A DNA stretch of 64,000 nt from Bathynomus jamesi. Its lineage: Eukaryota; Arthropoda; Malacostraca; Isopoda; Cirolanidae. Below the pieces are notes generated by a model. The model was not told where the DNA came from, did not search any database, and worked only from the letters and a program-made list of their open reading frames with translations. The position numbers were made by a program, and so were the translations under genes. Below, piece by piece: positions 43,252 to 53,178 of the stretch. The DNA lies in the NCBI GenBank assembly GCA_023014485.1, contig JAJOZX010012256.1, positions 40,001 through 104,000 on the forward strand, written 5' to 3'. Within the stretch, counting starts at the first letter, position 1, and every line of letters starts with the position of its first letter.

Positions 43252-43313
<62 letters not shown>
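43251..43313. repeat. (TA)n microsatellite
   Basis: Pure TA tract of about 60 bp directly after the palindrome. Confidence 0.95.
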
Positions 43314-43315
<2 letters not shown>

Positions 43316-43399
43316 CACATCGCTGACCCACTACGGCTATTAATCCTCGTACTACACATACTCTCAGCACAGGTGAAAACTTCCGAGCTGAACCGCTAT

Positions 43400-45235
43400 C
43401 AAATATGAAGCAAGAAGTTACTAGAACAGATAAACGTAAACGGATCCTTCCCGGAGGACCAAAAGGTTATGAAGAATTCGACACTGAAGGATAGCGCATT
43501 TATAAACATAAGGGACAACGTAAAAGTGAATACATAAAAATGGTTCTGGCAAATACTGAAGGGTTAGAACCGAACCACTTGCTAAACAAAATTTCATACC
43601 TGAAAGTATTTATAGATGACACAAGGGATGACATCGTGTGCCTCACAGAAACACATCTTAAATACTACCAAGAAAAATATGAAAACTGTGAAAACGACAA
43701 AAGAGAAATACAAATTAATAGTTATAATATACTACAAGCTCACAGAACAGAAAGATGAAAGGGTGACTGTGGCCCGCTGTGATATATACATACTTGAGAG
43801 TCACATGGCAGAAACAATAATAAGTAAACGAAACGGCTACATGGAACTTTTAACAGTAAAAATTGAAAAACTAAACGCGATACTAATGGTCAGTTACAGA
43901 CCCTCGAACATTGCAACTGCAAAATTCTTTGATGTCATTGGTGATATCAAAAACTTAATAAAGCCTAAAACTCCCCAACTCCCAATACAATGTTCTGCAG
44001 AGATTTTAATTTTTCATTTATAAAGTAGAAAAGGGTAAGAAGTAATTATAAACCAAGACAAAGGGGGGAAAGAGAGGACCAGGAACAAGCAAATATGCTG
44101 ACAGCTCTAACAGTTCTAACAGTTTATGTTAACACAAGAAATAACAACGAACACCAGACAGAATAACTGGCTGGGTCTGGTATTCACGAACAACAACAAC
44201 CTAACTGATGACATAAAAAATAACCCCCAACGATTATATCTGACCACAATACTATCGAAATATTAACCAGTATGAAGACAACCTCAAAAGAAAATACACA
44301 CACCAAATAAAGAAGTAAATTTGAGATTTTTAACCGAATTGCAAGACCATAAATTGGGAAGAAATCAGATCAAATAAGGCTCAAATAGATTGGGAAACAG
44401 TATTCGAGGACAAAATAACTGAGGAGACGTTAAAAGAAAAGCCGTGGGAAATTTTAGGAAAATATGTTTCAAAAAAGCAGGAAAAAGGAAGGACGAACGA
44501 TTTGGAGAAGCAAACGTGAGCAATATTCTGCAAAAGAAGGAGAGTAGCTACAAAATTAATGAACGAATAAATCTGAAACAAAATCAGATAGCGATAAACA
44601 AGGCAAAAATAATTAGGGAACAAATGCTGAGAACATTTAAAAGAAGCGACAAGGAAGTAATTTCCTTGCTGAAAACACTGTTCATACTAAAACTGGAATA
44701 CTGCTCAATCTTGACATCCCCACATAAAAAGGAAGAAATTAATAAACTAGAAGAAATCTAAAGAAATTTCACAGCCAAGATCAACAGACTACAAAGAACT
44801 CAATTTCTGGGGAAGACTACATACATTAAATCTATGTTCGCTGGAAAGAAGAAGAAGGAGATAACCATAAATACGCATGGAAAATAATAGAGAAACTAGA
44901 ACGTAATCTCAAACCGAACCTGATAACCACCAAAACAACACTGGAAAATATAAAAGGTAGAATGTGTAATGTTCCCAAACTAAAGGTCCGCCAAGGGACA
45001 TCCTCAACTCTAAAAGAAAATAGATTTGTTGTCAGAGGGCCAGCTACCCAAAGACATCAGGAACATCACTGGTGTCATAGTTAAAATCTTCAAAAGAAAA
45101 CTAGACGCCTGGCTCAGGACGGTCCCGGATGAGCGGGTGTGTGCCTGGATATACGAGCTGAAGAACTCAGGGCAGCATTTCTATTTTGCATCAAGTCAGG
45201 TCTAGAAGTGGGGCTACCAGCCTGACCTCCGTTCC
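43400..45235 (+). pseudogene. Decayed LINE of a second family, RT core missing
   Basis: An endonuclease-like start (NKISYLKVFIDDTRDDI, VCLTETHL) is followed by YILESHMAETIISKRNGYME, MVSYRPSN and DVIGDIKNLI. After a gap that lacks the RT catalytic core, C-terminal LINE blocks follow (44600-44870): LKTLFILKLEYCSILTSPHK, EEINKLEEI, NFTAKINRLQ and GKIIEKL-like. Near 45060-45130 there is a DIRNITG/LDAWLRTVPDE-type tail. This matches CR1/L2-group organisation but is clearly another family than the two copies above. Multiple frameshifts and at least one large internal deletion. Confidence 0.6.
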
Positions 45236-45240
45236 GTGTG

Positions 45241-45545
45241 AAGAGACACGGTGGTGTAGTGGTTAGCATCACTGACTACAAATCCATCAACTCGGGTTTG
45301 ATTCCCTGTAGCAGCAGGCAGCGCGCAGCTAACCCAGCTGTTCATCCTTCCACACAATAAAAAAAAATTTGTTGGTAGATAAATTGGTACTCTGGGTAGT
45401 TTCGTCGTTAAGACACTGGGCTGTTGATCGGGAGGTCGTGTGATCGAGCCTGGGCAAGGACTTTGTAATTTTTGACCACCCGTGTTTTGTCGTGGTTCGG
45501 ATTCCATGTGGAGCAATGGATCGGGCGGAAGCCAAACCAAAGTTA
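45241..45545 (+). mobile_element. Dimeric tRNA-derived SINE (plus strand)
   Basis: Box A GGTGGTGTAGTGGTTAGCA and box B GGGTTTGATTCCC form a first tRNA-like unit. The spacer CATCCTTCCACACAATAAAA follows, then a second unit (GGGTAGTTTCGTCGTTAAGA … GTGATCGAGCC) and a tail GTGGTTCGGATTCCATGTGG. It is the same family as 4900-5160 and ends in a short TA run. RNA polymerase III transcription would start at the first unit. Confidence 0.8.
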
Positions 45546-46431
45546 TATATATATATAAAGAACTACAGTTAATATTAAATGTGATATTTTCACGTATATT
45601 TAAAGTTATATGTTTTCATTTTTCGCTCAAAATTACCTCTTCTTGAATTTATTCACTTATAAAAAAATATTATTCTGAAATCTGGGTTCGAGACCATATT
45701 TTGGAGCAATAATTAAGTTCCGCGAAGAAGAAATTGCCTTCAACTTTGTTGCGTCGAAAGAAACGACATTTTTTATTCATCAACACAATTTACGTCCTTT
45801 TCCTTCCATGCAACGACGCGTGAAAAGACGTTTTGTTCCTCCATCCTTCCCCATTCATAAAGGAACAGACCGACGATGTACGAGGCAACCCACGCCTCCA
45901 TGTCGTTATTCTACGAGCGTGTTAACTATTTAATGACCAAGAAGTTTTTCTAGGGCTGAATAAAATCGCTTGGCGGAAGCTAAGAAAAAAATCGGTAAAG
46001 TATAGATGGTCGTAAAAGGGTTGTTTAAGGAGCCATGCTTTATTCCCATTATTATATACTTCGTTTAATCCTTTACTTTCCAAATTATTTATTTCATTCA
46101 AAACAGTTTGAGACTAGCCTAAACCATGATGCCATATGGAAGGGATTGGAGAGAAAGGGGTTATTCATGCGAATATTTAGATATCTTTAATGAACTGACA
46201 TTCTCTAAAGCAGGACTCTAGTAATTCTCCTGGTAAAAGAGGAACTGAACTCAACTTATGGCTCTTACGTCCTCAATGAATTAAAAATGCATCTTATGTT
46301 ATCACATAAACTTTAATAATACAGTACTGCAGCTTCATTAAGAATAAATTTCAATAACAGCTACCCTAGTTGAATATGTTGTAATCTTTTTTTAATAAGC
46401 GGAGCCTATCAAGCCGACTTTATTCTTTATA
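45546..46431. other. No gene recognised
   Basis: Unique-looking AT-rich sequence between a SINE and a mariner-like element; no motif, RNA or repeat structure seen. Confidence 0.5.
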
Positions 46432-47730
46432 CAGGGTGGGAGAAAAGTCTTTAAGGATTTTATACATACAAATAATTTGTTAGTAATAAATACTGTAAAT
46501 TCCAGTGCTATCACTGCAGCTTATGCGATACTTTTCAAAGCAACTATACAAAGCCATGAATGACCCTAGGGTAGAACAGGAAGGCCCTAGACACTAGCCC
46601 GAGTCAACGCCATATCAGTAAGGATGGAATACAGCGATGAAGAAAAAGTGTATCTTGTATCGTGGGCTATTTCTTATAATTGTGAAGAAAGTTTACGTTT
46701 ATTTCAAGAAAAATATAATAAACCACCAGCAAATGCAACCACTCTTCGATACTGGAAGCTCAAACTTTTGGAAACAGGGAACCTGGTAAAAGATCGTTCA
46801 AGAAAGGGGAAAGCCAGTAACGGCGACAGGAGACAACGACAAAGAAAATGTCCTCGCCAGTTTCCAAGTCGATCCAACAACTTCAACGAGAAAAGTCGCA
46901 GAGGAATTGGATATTTCCAAATTTTCAGTAGCAAAAATATTGAAATCACAGGGGTACTACGATTACAAACCCATTTACTTGTAGCTCATATACGACGATA
47001 ATTCTGATAGACGGCTGCACTTTGCTGAAACAATGAGAAAAGTTCAACAGTGATCCAGATTTCCTTAGAAAGATCAAATTTTCGAATGAATGCGTCTTCG
47101 GTTTAACGATAAAGGAAACAAACACAACGTTCACTACTGGGCGAAAACAAATCCCCAAAAACGATTGGGTAAACCCGTTAAAACGGTTACACTAATAGTT
47201 TGGGTGTGCATTGGTTATTCAGGACTCGTTTCCTTTGACATATCGAGAGCTAGATGGATGGAAAACCTATTGCCAGGTATTGAGAGAAAGTTTTGCCACA
47301 GTTTACTAATGGCGTTGGATACGAACCTTGAAGGAAGATGGGTTGGGCGGCGAGGTCCCATTGAATGGTCAGCCAGATCACCTGATTTAACTCCATGTGA
47401 TTTCTGGCTTTAGGTTTATTTGAGGGACAAACTCTACACTCCTGGTTTCATCTTTCCAAATGTGAATGCCCTTGCAGAATAGATGAAGAACTGAAAAGGA
47501 TCCCACTCAATATATTCAGAAGAACAATGAAGTGTTTCAGAGAATCCACAAATGTATCATAGCGGATGGAGAACTTTTTGAAGATTAAATTACAATTTAA
47601 CAAAATATTTGTATGAATAAAATTGTTAGACTTTTTGTTTGATTTGTTTCATTATATGAACACTTATCTGTATAATGTTGCTAACTAAATAGTTGTAGGT
47701 ATAAAATCTTTAAAGACTTTCTCCCACTTG
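46432..47730 (+). mobile_element. Mariner/Tc1-like element, full length but dead
   Basis: The ends CAGGGTGGGAGAAAAGTC and GACTTTCTCCCACTTG are inverted repeats (about 30 bp, continuing TTTAAGGATTTTATAC versus GTATAAAATCTTTAAA), flanked by TA on both sides. The 1.3-kb interior holds one broken transposase. This size and TA target fit the Tc1/mariner superfamily. Confidence 0.85.
46624..47588 (+). pseudogene. Mariner/Tc1-like transposase, frameshifted
   Basis: ATG 46624 opens MEYSDEEKVYLVSWAIS, then a helix-turn-helix region (ATTLRYWKLKLLETGN) and DRSRKGK linker. After a frameshift near 46820 come blocks around TTSTRKVAEELDIS and VAKILKSQGYY in another frame. Later frames hold NPQKRLGKPVKTVTLIVW and WVGRRGPIEWSARSPDLTPC followed by DFWL, the C-terminal acidic position of the catalytic triad. 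It would cut and paste the element at TA sites. At least four frameshifts or stops make it inactive. Confidence 0.75.
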
Positions 47731-47819
47731 TATATATATAAGTTAAAACTGCAATAACTGCAGACATAAATAAAAGATAAAACTCACGAAAAAAAAGAAA
47801 TTTCTTTAATAAATCGATT

Positions 47820-47862
47820 AATTTTGATTCTCAGTGAGAATCTCCATCAGGATAAAGAGTAA
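47820..47862 (-). ncRNA. Decayed hammerhead-like hairpin
   Basis: On the minus strand CCTGATGGA is followed by a perfect 7-bp hairpin (GATTCTC-ACT-GAGAATC) and then AAAA. A functional hammerhead needs CUGANGA before stem II and GAAA after it; both are altered here. It resembles the two better candidates at 62408-62447 and 63672-63710, so it may be a decayed member of the same class of retroelement tails. Confidence 0.25.
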
Positions 47863-48010
47863 AATAAAGTAAAAGAAAAATATGGAACTTTGAGAGCGTT
47901 TTGGAGTTTAGATTATGAATACCACGCACCAAAAACAAATTTATGTTTTATGTGGCGAAGCGTTCAGTTTTAAAGAGCTATCCAATTTTACCCTGGTTTT
48001 ATCCTTCAAT

Positions 48011-48175
48011 GAGCGTTTCGTGGCTCGATCAGTTAGGGCACCGCCCGACTCTACTAAGTCGTGAGTTCGAGCCTCAGAGCTACCTGGAACTTGGCGATTT
48101 TCTTTTCTGCATCTTACGTCACGACGAAGCGGTAGCCGGCAACCCCCACTTAATTAATTCGAACTAAAGTAGCCC
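48011..48175 (+). mobile_element. tRNA-like SINE head, second family
   Basis: TGGCTCGATCAGTTAGGGCA (box A-like) and GTGAGTTCGAGCC (box B-like) lie 30 bp apart, with a downstream part (GGTAGCCGGCAACCCCCAC). Acceptor-stem pairing is poor, so this is a SINE or tRNA relic, not a functional tRNA. Its spacer differs from the dimeric SINE family. Confidence 0.5.
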
Positions 48176-48239
48176 ACTCATAAGCAGTGCTTTTCTGTGT
48201 ACAACCAATCATTTTATTATTATTATGTGTTACACAGCC

Positions 48240-48554
48240 ATAATTTAATAAGGATAAATAAAACACATCTGTACACTCTGTTTATTAACATTAATTTTAG
48301 TAAACTTCCAAACAATCACATATTTAATTACATTTTTCATAGTTTTATATAATACAGTCATCATAAAATTAGAAATAAGAATACATACATTGAATATTCA
48401 GTAACATATCAGGAGACTATTTTTATCTTTATTAATATACAGTACTTACAAATAAAAGCGTATAAGCAGGACAATAATAAATTAATTATAGTTTTTTATA
48501 ATACATTCATGAAATTAGAAGTAATAATACAGTATTTATTAACACCTCTGAACA
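48240..48554 (-). other. P2 Polinton right-arm flank downstream of gene B3
   Basis: On the minus strand, AATAAACAGAGTG with TGTGTTTTATT corresponds to sequence after gene B2 (near 37585-37615). Otherwise AT-rich with no gene. It shows that the P2 copy extends beyond the B3 stop. Confidence 0.4.
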
Positions 48555-48633
48555 CTATTTCTTTGTGAGTATGCTGAATTCGCAAATAATGCTGGAAATA
48601 GGTACATCCTCGTTACTTTGCACGACACACCCA

Positions 48634-48807
48634 ATTCTATTTATAAATAATTCACCGTTTAACGTATGAGGCTTCCTATATACGATATATAACCCTTTAA
48701 ATTCGTTTAGGGTTATTTTGTTCCCACTTTACAACTACCTGTGACTGTTCATATATCGTGTATAGGAAGCCTCATACTTTAAACGGTGAATTATTTACAA
48801 ATAGAAT
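48634..48807. repeat. 57-bp inverted duplication inside gene B3
   Basis: 48634-48690 and 48751-48807 are near-perfect reverse complements (TTCACCGTTTAA … CGATATAT), separated by a ~60-bp spacer holding the VGTKITLNE codons. The copy at 48751-48807 has no equivalent in B1 or B2, so it is a foldback duplication of part of the gene. Confidence 0.8.
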
Positions 48808-49007
48808 CATCGAAATGATATATTCAAAAGCCTGCTGAAGCACATGTTCGTTTATGTCACTAATTTTGTTAAAAGTTAATGTGTACACTGTCCGTTCTAA
48901 ACGCTAGTTTATTCTCCTTTCAGTAGTTTTTTTAACCGCCTATAGTTTACAGTTCATATCGTTGGGTGAAAAGTCTTGTAAATCGTGGCGGCTGTTGTAC
49001 CTTAATT

Positions 49008-49232
49008 CAGTGGCGGCTCGTGACTAAAAATTCTAGAGGTGCTGTCTCTAAGAATGGGTTGAAATAATTACTGAAATAAAAGGATGAGCATTGAGCAATG
49101 AATAAAAGTTTCAAAAGTTATTGAAAAAGTTATTCATTGAGCTCATCCTTATATTGTTCTTGATTATTTCAATTGTAAATAAAAATTTAGGGGTGCTGCA
49201 GTTCCGCAGTGCCTACCAACGAGCCGCCACTG
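49008..49232. mobile_element. 225-bp hAT-like MITE in gene B3
   Basis: Ends CAGTGGCGGCTCGT and ACGAGCCGCCACTG are perfect 14-bp inverted repeats. Inside is a second palindrome (AAGGATGAGC … GCTCATCCTT, near 49080-49150). Flanks CCTTAATT and TCTTATAT could be a decayed 8-bp duplication. The CAGTGGCGG terminus is common in hAT MITEs. There is no coding capacity. Confidence 0.8.
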
Positions 49233-50146
49233 TCTTATATAAAGAAACAATTCTTGCGGATGAACGGTGAAGGCGAGGGATGGTTTGTAGCGTTCTAATC
49301 CAGCGTCCCAAAGCGAATGATACTTCTCGGGGAGGTGTCTTCTAAATATTCTCTAAATTCTAACCCATTCTCGCCTTCCTCGTCTCTGGACTTCGTAAAA
49401 TCGCCGAGCAGAGCAGTGTAACCATGTTCGAGGATAGCATCAAAATAGTGTTTATCACCAACACGTGCATCTAATATGGGTTTCAGTTTGCGGAACGTGG
49501 CTATTTCAAATAACTGTCGAGGTTGAACCGTTGAAGAGTAGGTACAAGTACATTATTAACTCTGCTTTTCCGCATCAGACGTATATCAATGCAGGGTTCA
49601 GCAGTATCGCGGTTCACACTTAACACAAATAATAGAGCATAAGGGGGTATCACTAATCGTCACATTTGTTGCACTCGTTCCTGCAGGTATTTTATAATTC
49701 TTTTCAACCCATTTCTCAACTACCATAAAGACTTGCCCTCTCTTCGACACTCAATTCAATAACATTATGTTTTGCCGAATCTGTACGCTTGTATTTTGTT
49801 TCGAGCACGTAATTAACTGCGCCACTGGTACGTTTAAACACGCACACGGATTTGTAAAAGGTTACATCGTACTGAACGTTCAGGATACTGCTTAGGGGTA
49901 GCTCCACATTTCTTTCTTGATATTTCTTGGTGGCACTGCTGTTGATGCTGCGAGGAGAGTAAGTCACGATGCTTCAGACTCAGGACTCTGGATTTCAACT
50001 GTTGCTAGGCACTAACACGATCGCACCGGACGAATCATGTAAGGATATGTACCAACATGAAAAAAACTTAGGTTTGGGGTGGGACAGAAAAAGAAAAAAA
50101 ATATATTCACAAAATTACTTAGCACATTAAATGAAACGATAGTAAT

Positions 50147-50722
50147 TCATTTAACACTATTTGAGAAGTAGGCACGCCCATATTGTTCCACTTTGGGGGC
50201 TAAAAAGTATTCGTCACCAAATTTTACTAAAAATTTATACAGACCTTCAGCAATGATTTCGCTAGTCACCTCATCATGGTATACCTGGATGTAGTGGTAA
50301 AAGTATTTCAGATCGCCCATAATAACGAAGGTGAAGTTTTCTAACATGGGTGTGTAATCAGTGAAATGTAACATGCCGCAATAATCCTTTGGGTACCATT
50401 CGCCAGTGAGTTTCATAATCCAGAGTGTTTTTCTTCACTGATCGTTGATTCATTGACTTCACAACGACTGTATACTTTAACAGATCTTAAATTCACACCA
50501 TACTCCAAAACGTCTTTAGCATTGCGAAACCCTGTGATACTCTCGTTAGAGTAACCGTAAAGAAGCCGAACATCCTGATTCGTTAACTTCGCGTGCGTGA
50601 TTTAACGCAGATTGATTTGAAAACGTCAAAAGATGCACGAAAGGACGGATGCCATTACATCTTCGGATTTCATGGAATACCACTTTAGGAAGGCACTACA
50701 CGCAATATCAGATACTGCCATA
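50147..50722 (-). pseudogene. Gene A3: inverted third copy of the unknown A gene
   Basis: From ATG 50722 (MAVSDIACSAFLKWYS) the reading aligns with A1/A2. A frameshift around 50620 is followed by DVRLLYGYSNES and ITGFRNAKDVL, and another precedes the last frame 50416-50147 with WYPKDYCGMLHFTDY, LKYFYHYIQVYHDEV and YKFLVKFGDEY. So the fold-defining motifs are kept but the gene is broken. It lies between the P2 polymerase tail and gene B3, all on minus. Confidence 0.65.
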
Positions 50723-50961
50723 GTTGATTAAAAGTTGAAATTGGCGGTACTTCTTAATTAAAAAAAAAATCTAATAACAGAGAGCGTGTCTACGTCAACA
50801 AACTTTTACACGCAACTAACCTGAATAAATACAATGCGTAATAATGATGTTACCGGGTTTGTGGGCGGAATTTTATATATTGTGACCAGTGAGGAAAACA
50901 AATCAAATGCTACTGTTGGTGCGCGCACCATAGTGGGTGGAGTCTATAGATTACAATCCAT

Positions 50962-50966
<5 letters not shown>

Positions 50967-51020
<54 letters not shown>

Positions 51021-51060
51021 GTGTGTGTGTATATATATATATTTTTTTTTTTTTTTTTAT
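50967..51060. repeat. (CA)n-(TA)n-(TG)n-(T)n microsatellite
   Basis: Compound tract directly upstream of gene A3 on its strand, ending in a poly-T run. Confidence 0.95.
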
Positions 51061-51229
51061 TTATTCATTCAAAGGTTAAAAAGAAAATGAAACGCACAGT
51101 TTAAGTGCGTAAAAAAATTTAAGTGCACAGAATAAGTAAAATAATTACAAGTAAATAACCATTCAATAATAACAAGTAAATAAAAAGTTTTTAAAATATG
51201 TAGGCCCTATACCACTTAATTACTACCTA

Positions 51230-51825
51230 CGGAAACGGTTACTTGGTAACCGATTACTTGGTAACCGGTTACTTGGTACCGCTTCCGATTGGTATTCCGA
51301 TACACCTTCGACCCTTTAAGTTCTTTCACACCACCCAGTTTCTGTGCCCTGAAGTTATGCATTCCCACAATCAGGTGAAAAGGCACGGCACGATTATCAT
51401 TATCAACGTCATTCCTTACTGGGCCCTCCAGGCACACCAAACCCTTAAGGGATTCAAAGTTCATGATCTCCGATTTGCAGGATTTAAAGTGATACCCTTT
51501 GCTTTAACGATGTACTTGAAATCGTCACCAACCTTATTTTTGACCTGGATGATACAAATGATTTCGCGTACTCATCCTTGATCTCATTAGTGAGCTCGCT
51601 GAGGAATTCTTCTATAGGGGGCGTATATTCCCTTTCTTTTTCTATGAACATTGCGCTGTCGGCATCTGCGAACAATACCCTCCCATCCAGAGAATACATC
51701 AGTTCGCAAATCTTGATGCGTCCATAAGCTGTCGTTAAACTCGCCACGATGATTTTTCTGACTCGAGATGTGTGTGCGGTCAGCTCAGTCCTATTGTAGC
51801 GTATTATATACGTGTTGACTACCCA
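51230..51825 (-). pseudogene. P2 Polinton DNA polymerase B, C-terminal part
   Basis: Frame 51870-51484 contains SLTTAYGRIKICELMYSL (motif B region) and motif C as FADADSAMF, where the P1 copy has YADTDSV, so the second catalytic Asp is kept but Thr is replaced. Frame 51464-51216 continues with FRAQKLGGVKELKG and NTNRKRYQV. The terminal VPGTYDT codons are replaced by a small tandem repeat (TTACTTGGTAACCG units, 51239-51280). The coding portion is interrupted on its 5' side by a ~580-bp MITE. Confidence 0.75.
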
Positions 51826-52409
51826 TGGGCGAATCCAAGGGGGGGTTCTTAGGGGCACGTGCCCCCCCACCAGGTTAGGTCCGCAAAGGAGACCAAGTCT
51901 AAATTTTACTGAAGTTCATAAAACGCTTTACACTATTTTTCCAAAATTGCCCATAAAATCCACAATTTTCATGCAACTACAATAAATTTTTGTCATTGTG
52001 CTCAGTAGATATTTGTTCCTCTTAAAATATCGTTTTCTATTACTGCCATGTGTATACCTAATATACCGATTTTTCTCTTCCTTAATTTGGCATTCTTTAG
52101 AAATATTTTATTAGTAATTATATTATTTTATGATTTCTTTATTATGTTTTTAAAAAAAATATTTTTTGTCACTGCAACTATCACTACCACACCATTGAAA
52201 ACTAGGGTGGATCATCCCCTCAGGGGAGTGTGAATTTTTGATATCTTTCAGCTAACACACAGGAAGAGCAAGCCTGTTTGCTGTTGCTACCTCACAGTAT
52301 GGTGGGTGAAGTGTATAATATATAAAAAAATGTGGATTAAATAAAATACTCAGTATGATGTCTGTTTGATGTCACCACTAGACTACCCTCCCTGGATCTG
52401 CCTCTGCTA
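51826..52409. mobile_element. ~580-bp hAT-like MITE in the P2 polymerase
   Basis: The left end GGGCGAATCCAAGGGGGGG and the right end, read on minus, CAGAGGCAGATCCAGGGAGG share the pattern (CAG-GGCGGATCCAGGG) typical of hAT-like MITEs. A second, more internal pair of G/C-rich blocks is near 51860. Polymerase coding similarity resumes on both sides. Target duplication not clear. Confidence 0.55.
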
Positions 52410-52414
52410 CACGT

Positions 52415-53178
52415 ACAATTTTCAAGGACAATAAGGACCTCCTTATCGTCAGCTTTGGCCTAGTCCCATACTTCATCGAAACTATGTGCCGGGTCAGGTG
52501 TACATTTCCCTTGTCGGTATTCTGCGCAAACCTGCTCCAAAGACTGTTCAAGCAAAATTTTGCACTAAAGCGCTTGCCAGAGTTTCGCGCAATGTATTCC
52601 CGATCAAGCTATATCCTTTCACGATCATGGTGACGCTGAATATAGGCCTTTTTCCCATTTTCGGTCTCAACGCCCTGTGGATACCCCAATGCTTCAACCT
52701 TGTCTTTCAAGAAGGTGTTGATGTTAGGAGTGAAGAAAATGTCGAACTTTTGGAATCTCACACCTCATAAATCATGCTAGGGCGAACTCAGGGTTTGTAA
52801 AAACGCCACGAATCTTCCTCTGACTGTATGTATGATTACGTACCCCGCAGTTCTCTGCACACTTCACGCACAAGGAAAACATGAGTTTGTGATCTATAAC
52901 AAAGGGTTAGAGAGACATTCATAAATCGCGAGGGAGAGACATAGCTACGAAGGAAAAGCCAAAATAGTCCTCCTTTGAATTGGTAGAGAACTCGATGGAT
53001 GGCAGGGCAGTACCCACAAGTTTTTCAGGGTCACCTACGGGGTACGAGATGTTCTTCATGACGCTGGGTTACAACGAACAGAAATCGTATTGTTACCGTG
53101 ACCAGGATTCCACAAACAAATATATATGTCCCCTTTACAGCGCGAGGCCGTCCCAGCCAGGACCAGTAAAACATTAAA
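52415..53178 (-). pseudogene. P2 Polinton DNA polymerase B, middle part
   Basis: On the minus strand: YDFCSL then TAA (53069-53071) then PSVMKN (motif A region), VGDPEKLVG, EDYFGFSFV and PRDLWM, HKLMFSL, KIRGVFT and KVEALGYPQGVE. This aligns with P1 at about 30130-30620. The TAA sits exactly where P1 has its TAA at 30169. Frameshifts are frequent. Confidence 0.7.

Larger units (their letters stand above)
48555..49967 (-). pseudogene. Gene B3: inverted third copy of the unknown B gene
   Basis: The N-terminal frame 49967-49716 contains VELPLSSILNVQYDV, VFKRTSGAVNYVLET and VIELSVEE, with GTG where B1 has ATG. Further shifted frames show GLERYKPSLAFTVHPQELF (near 49300), FNKISDINEHV (near 48850) and VGTKITLNEFKGLY (near 48735), ending TAG at 48555-48557. 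It is interrupted by a 225-bp MITE (49008-49232) and by an inverted duplication (48634-48807). Order and strand relative to A3 match the P1 pairs, so the pair moves as a unit. Confidence 0.65.

Noticed and set aside
45241..45310. tRNA gene
   Set aside because: Box A and box B are present but acceptor and anticodon stems do not pair, and the sequence belongs to a repeated dimeric SINE.
48011..48085. Functional tRNA gene
   Set aside because: A/B box-like motifs only; stems pair poorly. Treated as a SINE or tRNA relic.
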